From positions 169,001 through 233,000 of the forward strand of contig VRMN01000018.1 of NCBI GenBank assembly GCA_008690995.1: DNA of 64,000 nt, written 5' to 3'. Numbering within the stretch: position 1 is the first letter of the stretch; every line of letters starts with the position of its first letter. A model generated the notes under the pieces. The model ran no database searches, was not told where the DNA came from, and was given only the letters and a program-made list of their open reading frames with translations. The DNA comes from Porphyridium purpureum (Eukaryota > Rhodophyta > Bangiophyceae > Porphyridiales > Porphyridiaceae). Below are positions 28,768 to 36,600 of this stretch, piece by piece. The position numbers and the translations under genes were made by a program.

Positions 28768-29136
28768 ATGAGTCAGCTGCGTCGCTTATTTGGGCGATCG
28801 ACAGGGCTTCGCGTGGCGCTTCGAGGGGACAAGCATGAAGAGGTGTTCAATGAGCCGGGCGGGCGTTTGTTTGGCGAACCGCTGCGGAAGCCCGGTGAGA
28901 AGCGCAAGTGGGACGACTGGGAATTGCCCACGTACGTGTGGATAGTGGGCACCGTGGTCATGTGGTGGGGGTTCAAGCTCGTGCCGAGGGAAGAGTCGTT
29001 CCAGGATTGGGCCCTCGTCGAGGCAAAGGCGCGCCTCAAGGAGCGGGAGGCAAGGCTGGTCGAAAAAAAGAAGGCGCGCGAAGAGACCGAGCGCCAGTCT
29101 ACCTATTTTATGGGCCCGAAGGAAGAACTGGAATAG
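28768..29136 (+). CDS. NDUFB11: Mitochondrial complex I ESSS subunit (NDUFB11)
   Basis: A 122-residue protein whose centre matches plant and animal ESSS subunits: FGEPLRKPGEKRKWDDWELP corresponds to the plant FGEPPLPPGxxRKWExWELP signature, followed by a single membrane segment (YVWIVGTVVMWWGFKL) and a charged matrix-distal helix with EESFQDWALVEAKARLKERE. ESSS is an accessory subunit of the distal membrane arm of NADH:ubiquinone oxidoreductase in the inner mitochondrial membrane. The first ATG is at 28768. The basic N-terminus (MSQLRRLFGRSTGLRVALRG) fits mitochondrial targeting. It is convergent with the CGL160-like gene, with 35 bp between stop codons. Confidence 0.88.
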   Translation: MSQLRRLFGRSTGLRVALRGDKHEEVFNEPGGRLFGEPLRKPGEKRKWDDWELPTYVWIVGTVVMWWGFKLVPREESFQDWALVEAKARLKEREARLVEKKKAREETERQSTYFMGPKEELE

Positions 29137-29171
29137 ATCGTACTTTATCGGACTGCGCGGAGCGTTTCGTT

Positions 29172-29933
29172 TTACTCTTCGTTCTCTTCGCTCAAGTAAA
29201 TATCTTCCGGCACATCGCCGACGAGAATCGGTACCAGCACCGCGATTTTGTGCACGAGGATGCCGAGAATGGTCGGCAGAAGGGACAACTCGTCTGGATT
29301 CTTGGCCACAATAAGCAGCGTAATGGCAAAGACGCCGATGCGCGTCGCACTCCCCGAGCTCGCACCACCCGTGCCCTCGCTCGCACTCACAGCGAGACTG
29401 TTCACTGATCGACCCAGCAGGACCGTATAAAGCACGCTGGCGGATGCGCCAAGCCCAAAACTCAGCGCCGCCATCGATCCCGCAAATGCGAACACGCCCG
29501 CGCCACCAAGCGCGCCCAGCGTCATTGTGTCCAGAATCAGCTGCTTCCGGCTCCGGTCGTACGCCTCCAAATCGCGGGCACGCTGGCGCTCCTTGTCCAG
29601 TGCGTTCGAGCTCATCTGCGCCGCACGCCCAAACTTCTTCTCCGCCGACGCAACTGTCACGCTCTTACCCTGGTCTCTCCATGGAGTCGACGCCGACTCT
29701 TCGCGCTGTAGCGCGGCGTAAGCCTCGCGCACCAGTGCCTTGCTGCGCTTCAGTTCTTCGACCTCGTCGTCCGCTTCTTCCGTCGGCTGCGCGCTCTTGT
29801 CATACATTCGGATGCCTCCGCGAGCTCGTCCCGCACATCTCGGCGTTGCCACGCACGACGAGCATGTCGCGCGCAACCCGAGTGCCCCTACTTTACGGCT
29901 GGCCTCCACCCAACCCGAGCCCGCAAACGCCAT
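29172..29933 (-). CDS. CGL160: CGL160/AtpI-like plastid ATP synthase assembly factor
   Basis: A 253-residue protein. The first 45 residues are Ala/Arg/Ser-rich with no acidic cluster, fitting a transit peptide. A soluble charged section with a coiled-coil-like stretch (NALDKERQRARDLEAYDRSRK) leads into four membrane segments near residues 131-150, 152-170, 195-208 and 215-240. The region FGLGASASVLYTVLLGRSVNSL and the later LSLLPTILGILVHK match the NRSVDxL and LxLLPxxVGFxTYK motifs of the AtpI-like domain of CGL160, which helps assemble the c-ring of the thylakoid ATP synthase. The divergent start is 72 bp from the pseudouridine synthase start. Confidence 0.7.
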   Translation of the reverse strand: MAFAGSGWVEASRKVGALGLRATCSSCVATPRCAGRARGGIRMYDKSAQPTEEADDEVEELKRSKALVREAYAALQREESASTPWRDQGKSVTVASAEKKFGRAAQMSSNALDKERQRARDLEAYDRSRKQLILDTMTLGALGGAGVFAFAGSMAALSFGLGASASVLYTVLLGRSVNSLAVSASEGTGGASSGSATRIGVFAITLLIVAKNPDELSLLPTILGILVHKIAVLVPILVGDVPEDIYLSEENEE

Positions 29934-30005
29934 TCCACGACTTGCTTCGATTGTTCCCGTCCAACTTCCGAGACGACCGGTTTGCGGCGACAGAAAGTGT
30001 CAAGT

Positions 30006-31133
30006 ATGGAGCTTCATCAGGCATTTATATGTGCGGCTTGGACGGTGAGTGCATCCCGTCCGTCCGACCGCGCGAGCATTAGCGACCGCACAACAGTGGG
30101 TATGCGGCAAAGGCTGCCAGCCGATGCCTTGAGCCTGTTTGGCGACGCGAGTACGGTGCGCGCGGAGCGGTTTCTGAACACTTTGAACGTGACGCTGTCA
30201 CGCAGCGAGTCCGGTGGCAAGAAAGGCGCGGAGCTACTGAGAAGGCGTGTGCTGGAGATTCACTACGCAGCGATTGGAGCAGGTAGCAACGAGGTGCATC
30301 GCGTCAAATCGCCGAAAGACAAGATTCCATTGAAGCACTTTCTGTTGGACGTGCCACGTCGCGGCGACGATGAAAGCGAGGCAGAGCATCGAGAAGCGTG
30401 GCAGAAAGCAGAGGACGCACGCGCACGATCAATTACGCTGGATGGTGTGCCCGTCGGAGATTTGGTGCGCCCAATCCATGTCGCGCTCTACAAGCCTGTA
30501 GGCTACGTCTGCTCGCGCACGAGCGAACCAGTGTCGCGCGCGGACACAGATTTGGCGGCTGCAGCGGCCCCCGCTGAAACAATATATTCGCTCTTGCCAG
30601 ACTTTGCCCAACCAGGAAATGAGCGGAACGGGCTCAAAATGCCAATTGCGTCGATCGGGCGTCTGGACAAGATGGCGAGCGGGTTGGTCCTGCTAACACA
30701 AAGCGGTGGATTGAACCATCTCCTCACATCACCTAGCAGGCACGCGCCCAAGTGCTATCGTGTGGAGCTCGCAGATCCGGTTGAGCCGACGGATGCGGCG
30801 AAGATGTGCCAGGCTTTTGAGAGCGGGAGTGTCGAAATCTTGGAACGTGGGAGAGGCGGCCAGGAGCCGTGCAAGCCGGCTCCATGCACGCAGCTTGCAC
30901 GACATGTTTTCGAAGTACTTTTGTACGAAGGAAAGTATCACCAGCTACGGCGCATGTTCGGCTCGTTCGGGCACAAGGTTATAGGCATTCATCGGGAATG
31001 GATTGGAACCAAACACCACAATCTTGCGATGTGGAACCTCCAAAAGCCCGGCGACTGGAGCCTCGCAAGCATTTACGATCTCGCACTGCTTGCCGACGTA
31101 CAAAACGGAGGTCAGCAACCTGACGCCGTCTGA
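30006..31133 (+). CDS. Pseudouridine synthase, RsuA/RluB family
   Basis: A 375-residue protein with the RsuA-family motifs in order: ALYKPVGYVCS, IGRLDKMASGLVLLTQSG with the catalytic Asp221, KCYRVEL, and EGKYHQLRRMFGSFGHKV. These enzymes convert a uridine of rRNA to pseudouridine by a covalent Asp mechanism. An N-terminal S4-like RNA-binding region may lie at about residues 45-145 (SGGKKGAELLRRRVLE, then ITLDGVPV). The position of a functional organelle leader is unclear; the N-terminus has few acidic residues, so plastid or mitochondrial rRNA is a possible substrate. The first ATG is 30006, 72 bp from the divergent CGL160-like start; an upstream open frame has no ATG. Confidence 0.85.
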   Translation: MELHQAFICAAWTVSASRPSDRASISDRTTVGMRQRLPADALSLFGDASTVRAERFLNTLNVTLSRSESGGKKGAELLRRRVLEIHYAAIGAGSNEVHRVKSPKDKIPLKHFLLDVPRRGDDESEAEHREAWQKAEDARARSITLDGVPVGDLVRPIHVALYKPVGYVCSRTSEPVSRADTDLAAAAAPAETIYSLLPDFAQPGNERNGLKMPIASIGRLDKMASGLVLLTQSGGLNHLLTSPSRHAPKCYRVELADPVEPTDAAKMCQAFESGSVEILERGRGGQEPCKPAPCTQLARHVFEVLLYEGKYHQLRRMFGSFGHKVIGIHREWIGTKHHNLAMWNLQKPGDWSLASIYDLALLADVQNGGQQPDAV

Positions 31134-31252
31134 AACAAGTTTCTGGCAAGGGGCGGAGACGTAGCCTTGTGCATGGATGCGCGTCGCGTTTCACCGTGTC
31201 TATCGCAGGCCTGCATCATTCGCGAGCAAGTTTCGATCAAACTCTTCTTGCA

Positions 31253-31260
31253 TGTACAGT
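31253..31260 (+). promoter_or_regulatory. TGTACAGT motif in a convergent 3' region
   Basis: TGTACAGT in the 257-bp gap between two convergent stop codons. It is the one copy with no start codon nearby, arguing that the motif is not purely a promoter element. Confidence 0.25.
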
Positions 31261-31390
31261 TCACACCCGTTGGTAACTTGCACGAGAGTTCCGAATCTTC
31301 GGCCAGAGACAACGTGATCTGTAGCCGACAGCTCTCGATATTCCGGGAAAATTTAAGCAGCGATCCAAATCGAAACGACCGCACGCAGAG

Positions 31391-32161
31391 CTAACGCTTG
31401 TGTAGCACTACAATAGCGCTAATATCTGACTGGGGTGTCGTACACACCCGCAGCACACACAAATCCTGGTCTAAATATACTACAACAAACGAACCGCACG
31501 TGGCGCTTGATTCTTCGACGTGGACTCGGAAATAGTCTCTATTTTGCTTGCGCAGACGGTACTTTGGCACCGGAGCGGCAACTGGCGCATCAAGTGTCAT
31601 TGTTAAAGCCTTGCTTTCAACGTCAAATTGAAACTCAATGCCCACCTCAGCGGATCGAGCGCCACCGCTCGTGGACGCGCTGGTACATAAATAAGACACG
31701 ATATCAAGCGACGACTGACTGCCACGATCTTCGCTGACTGTCGGATAAAACATGCGCCATCGCCCGTCCAACAAGTCTGGATGCGCCGTGTGATGCAGCC
31801 GAGTTGGCGAGACAGCCGCGAGCTTGTCGACCACACTGGCAATGGCATCTTCATCACGATGCCGTTCAGACGAGGCGCGCTGTTCATTCTGCGGGTCCAC
31901 GAGCGCGATCAAGCTCTTCTTCGCTGCACGGAGCGCCGCGACATACTCCCTCAAGCTCTCGCGATTTCCCGACGCGCCTTTCTGCACTTCAACCGATGCC
32001 TGTGCGTACAACTCGTCCAAACCGATAGCCCGCATATCCACCTTTCTCGTCACGCGCGCGCACGGAGCTGGGCAAGCCACGCTCGCCAATCTCGGCCCGC
32101 GCGCGCGCGCCTTTGCAAGCCCACAGAGCGCCGCATCACACGCAGCCGGAGGAACAAACAT
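31391..32161 (-). CDS. Plastid lipid-associated protein (PAP/fibrillin family)
   Basis: A 256-residue protein with an N-terminal Ala/Arg/Cys-rich region of about 42 residues that could be a transit peptide. The body follows the PAP/fibrillin outline: an opening helix (LREYVAALRAAKKSLIALVDPQN), a loop, then DLLDGRWRMFYPTVS equivalent to the LLxGxWxLLYTT motif, beta strands (VGIEFQFDVESKALTMTLDAP) and a final YLDQDLCVLRV resembling the YLDxDLRIxR motif. Fibrillins are lipocalin-like and coat plastoglobules or thylakoids. Similarity is moderate, so the assignment is by pattern only. Confidence 0.6.
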   Translation of the reverse strand: MFVPPAACDAALCGLAKARARGPRLASVACPAPCARVTRKVDMRAIGLDELYAQASVEVQKGASGNRESLREYVAALRAAKKSLIALVDPQNEQRASSERHRDEDAIASVVDKLAAVSPTRLHHTAHPDLLDGRWRMFYPTVSEDRGSQSSLDIVSYLCTSASTSGGARSAEVGIEFQFDVESKALTMTLDAPVAAPVPKYRLRKQNRDYFRVHVEESSATCGSFVVVYLDQDLCVLRVCTTPQSDISAIVVLHKR

Positions 32162-32258
32162 GTCGAGAGCGTATGTATGCTTGTGTAAACTTGTGTGTGC
32201 TCGTCTCTTCCTCTACACCATGTGCACCACCTCCACATCCACTTGAGGGTTCTTACAC

Positions 32259-32301
32259 AAACCCTGTATCTAACTCGAGATCGCAGTTATATCTAGGGTT
32301 T
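32259..32301. promoter_or_regulatory. Pair of telo-box-like AAACCCT elements
   Basis: AAACCCT at 32259-32265 and its complement AGGGTTT at 32295-32301 (extending to AAACCCTAGAT on the minus strand). Telo-boxes are common in ribosomal protein gene promoters of plants; these lie about 295-335 bp upstream of the eS8 ATG. Confidence 0.4.
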
Positions 32302-32317
32302 ACTTTCACGGCGTGCG

Positions 32318-32386
32318 GTACAGTGATCGTCAGCTTGGTTTGCGCGTGCAAGCTTGATATGGAAACCACTGGGGTGTGAACTGTAC
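32318..32386. promoter_or_regulatory. GTACAGT and ACTGTAC motifs upstream of eS8
   Basis: GTACAGT at 32318-32324 and ACTGTAC at 32380-32386, between the divergent starts at 32161 and 32595. Confidence 0.4.
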
Positions 32387-32594
32387 CATTGACAAAATGG
32401 CTGCTTTTATAGATGGAGGCGACGGCGGCACTCACGACATGGTCGGCGGCTTGGGGAGCAGGGAGACTTATGCGATGCGGGTTGGGTAAGGAAAGGTTTG
32501 GGGACGAGAAGGTGTAGGGGGAAGGAGTTGCGGGCGTGGGAGTGAGGCCCGTGCGTGGTAGGAGGTGGGATCTGGAACGTGTCTGGTTTGAATC

Positions 32595-33212
32595 ATGGGT
32601 ATCAGCCGTGACTCGAAGCACAAGCGCCGCCTGACGGGCGGCAAGCAAGCGTATTATCGCAAGAAGCGAAAGTTCTGCTTGGCTCGGCAGCCGGCGATGA
32701 CCAAGCTGGGCACAAAGTTGGTGCGTCCGGTCCGTGTGCGCGGTGGAAATATCAAGCTGCGTGGCCTCAGGTTAGAGACGGGCAACTTCTCGTGGCCGTC
32801 CGAGGCAGTCTCGCACAAGACGCGCGTGTTGGGTGTGGTTTACAACGCGTCGAACAACGAGTTGGTGCGCACAAATACGCTCGTCAAGGGCGCGATCGTG
32901 CAGATTGACGCGACGCCGTTCAAGACTTGGTACCTGAATCATTACGGACAGGAGCTGGGCAAGAAGAAGACCCCGGAAGAGGTCGGCGAGGTCGAGAAGA
33001 AAAGCGACGCTGTGCTGAAAAAGATTGCGGCGCGAGCTGAGGGACATGTCATGGATCGCACGCTCGCTGAGGAGTTTATGTCGGGGCGATTGTACGCGTG
33101 CGTGAGCTCGCGACCTGGTCAATCTGGCCGATGCGACGGATACATTCTCGAGGGCAAGGAGCTCGAATTTTACAAGAAGCAGTTGATGAAGAAGAAGAAG
33201 TCTGGTAAGTGA
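32595..33212 (+). CDS. RPS8: Cytosolic ribosomal protein eS8
   Basis: A 205-residue protein that matches eS8 along its whole length: it begins [18 protein letters not shown] and has [55 protein letters not shown] and the C-terminal [20 protein letters not shown]. eS8 is part of the 40S subunit. It is a single exon, slightly shorter between the YNHYGQ-like segment and the C-terminal lysine tail than in animals. The start codon is in the context AATCATGG. Confidence 0.97.
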   Translation: MGISRDSKHKRRLTGGKQAYYRKKRKFCLARQPAMTKLGTKLVRPVRVRGGNIKLRGLRLETGNFSWPSEAVSHKTRVLGVVYNASNNELVRTNTLVKGAIVQIDATPFKTWYLNHYGQELGKKKTPEEVGEVEKKSDAVLKKIAARAEGHVMDRTLAEEFMSGRLYACVSSRPGQSGRCDGYILEGKELEFYKKQLMKKKKSGK

Positions 33213-33677
33213 TGGATTCGGCGAGTTGGGTTTAGACTCATACAATCAAATGAAGATTTTCTACTAGCTTATCTCTCGCGCAATATTTTAGACGGCGCTC
33301 TGTTACTACCGGCGGAGCTGCGCGGGCTGTACTTTGCCCCACGAAGAGAGGTGGAAGCTAGACCGCGGAAATCTAGTCATCACTGCCTATCCTCACTCCA
33401 TTCATTCGCCTACCCACACCGAGATCTCAAACAATATGCGATAGCCACTGAAGCCGCTTCAAGTCTTGCTCGCTGGACCAGACAGACGGCAGCGACCCCG
33501 CAGATATTATCACCAGAGACCACATGAAGAGATAAACGAAGACAGCAGGACGTTGGGCAGTACGGCCCAGCGCCTTCTTACCATTAACGAAACAACGTGA
33601 TCTAGTTCCTAACAAAGTGACCTTCGCAGACCCGTCCAGCACTTGGCTGCCGTACGTCATGACACTTCTCCTACATG
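33213..33677. other. Convergent 3' region of eS8 and RPB1
   Basis: A 465-bp gap between two stop codons. One minus-strand frame (33427-33660, 77 codons, ATG) has a possible membrane segment, but it begins 17 bp beyond the RPB1 stop and has no recognisable motif. No RNA gene is apparent. Confidence 0.45.
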
Positions 33678-36600
33678 CTAACCTTGTGGACTGTATCGAT
33701 CGCCACGCTGAGGAGTTTTGGCTTCCTCATCAGCACGGTTGCTTGGACTGAACTGCGGGCTTGACGGACTGTACATGGGGGAGCTTGGACTCATGCTGCC
33801 ACCAAAGGCCGGCGATGCTGGACTATACGCTGCCGGCGAACTGGGGCTGTACATCGGCGAGCTCGGACTCTGATTGTACGCGTTCGGAGAACTCGGGCTG
33901 TACATCGGCGAGCTCGGACTCAAGTTACCGCCAAAGGCAGGCGATGCCGGACTATACGCATTCGGTGAGCTCGGACTGTACATGGGCGAGCTCGGACTTC
34001 CACCATACGCATTCGGCGAGCTTGGGCTGTACATAGGTGAGCTTGGACTCCCACCGTATGCATTGGGAGAACTCGGGCTGTACTGCGGCGAGCTCGGACT
34101 CCCACCGTATGCATTGGGAGAACTCGGGCTGTACTGCGGCGAGCTCGGACTCATGTTTCCGCCAAAGGCAGGCGACGCTGGGCTGTAAGCGGCTGGTGAA
34201 CTGGGTGAATACTGCGGACTCGATGGCCCGCCAAAAGCCGGACTGGTTGGACTGAATGCAGCCGGCGACGTTGGGCTGTAGCCCGGGCTCGTCGGACTCA
34301 TACCGCTGCCATAAGCCGGACTCATGCCGCCGCCATAGGCCGGGCTCGTCGCACTCCCGTAATTCATCCCCGCAGCCATGCCAGCGCCAAGCCCTCCCGC
34401 CATATCACTGCTGTACCCGGGATACGATGGATACCCCTGGCCTCCACCACGGACATCCGGTGAAAAGAAGCCATCCTCCGCACTGTCCACGTACGGCGAA
34501 AAGGCATTACCAGCACCGAATCCACTGTACCCGCCGGGCGTCTGGATGCCCTGATAAGACGGGGTCCTCATGACGTCTGGCCCGGGTGTCTGCGGCATCA
34601 TGGGCATCATACCATTTCCGGTCGCTCCCACAACCCCGAACCCTCCGAGCCCCGTGCTGAGTGACGAACCTGCCGCCCCAAACCCGCCGAAGCGATCAAT
34701 GCGTTGGGTCTCCTCAGTGCCCTTGATACCAACTACGTCTGACTCTTGCAAAAACAAACCAAACGAACCGGTCCCGAGATTGGCCAACTGCCCGAGCAGA
34801 ATATTCTCAGACACGCCCCGCAGACGATCTCGCTCGGCATACATTGCGGCGTCCAGAAGAATCTCGGTGGTCTCCTCAAAGGTGGCCCGCATAATGGGAC
34901 CCGTGTCCGCGCGATTGATACCGTGGCGCGTGATAGACATCAGGTGGCCTCGATAAGTCATGACATCGCATAGGATACCAAGGTGGCGGTAGTTGACGTA
35001 CGCACCGTCAAATGAGATCACGTTACGGACCTCGTTGAGCAGCGCTGCGCGCACCGCCTCCACCCCCAATACCTCAAACATCTCCACCACATCGTTCGAC
35101 ATGGTCCGCGTGTGATCTACGTCCTCGTGCGCCATAACAGTCAGCAAGTTCACGCCGTCAGTGTCCAACACCCACTCCTTCCCTGTACAAAAGGCACCCG
35201 TTGACTCATCTATGACCGAGATGTTTGGCTCACGCATGAACACCTTTTTGATGGACGGGATCCCACCAAGCGTAAAGTCACCCAACAGAACTGCTTCGAC
35301 CTTCCGCAAGAACAACTCGTCCATATCAGCCTCATCTAGATCACCAGGCGCCACTACGGCTTGTTCACCGCCATCGCCCATCTCTCCTTCCTCCACGCCG
35401 TCCACGTTTTCCTGCTTATGCAAAGTAGAGGTCTTCGGAAGCCGAATGCGAAGCACAAGATTTTCTGCGTTTTCTTCAGACGACATCACGTGCAAGTCGC
35501 CAGCAAAAACGTCAACAATCTTATTTTTGAGAAGGCGCATACTGAGCTTTCGATCCATGAGGGAAACCTTGCTCACCTCAATGCGAAGTACCCAGGGACT
35601 TAGCTTCGACGCATCTTCATCATCTTCAAACTCATAAAACATGGACACCATTTCCTGATCGGCGCGAATTACCGTGTTCCTGGGGTCTGGATCAAAGAAA
35701 ATCTCGGTGCACTTGACGACATGCACCAGCGTGGTATGCTGCAGTTCTGCCTGGACTTGCTTCGCCTTCTCCGTGTCACGTGCCGCGTGCTCCTTCAGAA
35801 AGACCGTCAGTGAGGGCGTCTTGGGATTCTTAGCAATGTTAATAATTTCCTTCAAGCGGGGCACACCAAGCGTCACGTTCTTGGCTGAGACACCCGCAAA
35901 ATGGAACGTGTTGAGCGTCATTTGTGTTGCAGGCTCACCGATGCTTTGCGCAGCAACCGCACCAATCATCTCACCCGGGTGCACACGAGCATGCGTGAAC
36001 CGATTCTGGATTTCGCCCAAAACCCACTGAAAGGCGACGCGCGACAACCGATGTTTCACGATCAGCTCCTTGGCGCACAACATCGCGCGCAAATGAATAC
36101 GGAAAAGCAATGTTGCATTTTCCTGCGCTTCTTTAGCGAGTACCTGCATATCAGCAAACACTTTCATTCGCCTGGTGAGCGTCACTGCGTCCACGTCGCC
36201 GGGTTCCTCGTCTTCTTCCAGTGCCCAGTTCGGATCTTCTACGTCTTCGCGCGTTTGCTCGTCTACGATGCGCCGCTTTTTGAGGTCTTCAATGATCACG
36301 CACTTTTCGCACAGTGAAGTCACACTGTCAATAACCTCTTTTGGGCTCAGATCCGACACGGCGTTCTGGCCGATGCTAAAGCGACGCTTGGCGTTCCACA
36401 GCACACGATCCACGTTGACAGCGAGCGGCCATTTAGGCTCACCTGACTTGGAGATCTCTTTCCTCAAAATGGCACGATCAAGCTGGAGGCGTTTAAATTC
36501 GGCCTCGCACGCCGCTTTCACTTCTGGATCGTCGCGCAACTCGTCGATCATGTTAGGTGGGAGATAAGGACGGCCGTGGTGCGAGCCGAAATGTGGGTCG

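Larger units (their letters stand above)
32162..32594. other. Divergent promoter of fibrillin and eS8 genes
   Basis: A 433-bp gap with two telo-box-like AAACCCT elements (32259-32265 and, on the minus strand, 32295-32301), GTACAGT (32318-32324) and ACTGTAC (32380-32386). No additional gene is seen. Confidence 0.55.

Noticed and set aside
30045-30096. GTGAGT...CAG possible intron near the start of the pseudouridine synthase
   Set aside because: Removing it gives a premature stop after about a dozen codons, while the unspliced frame is continuous through all motifs.
33427-33660. 77-codon minus-strand ATG frame after RPB1
   Set aside because: It falls in the probable RPB1 3' untranslated region, has no promoter space and no motif beyond one hydrophobic run.
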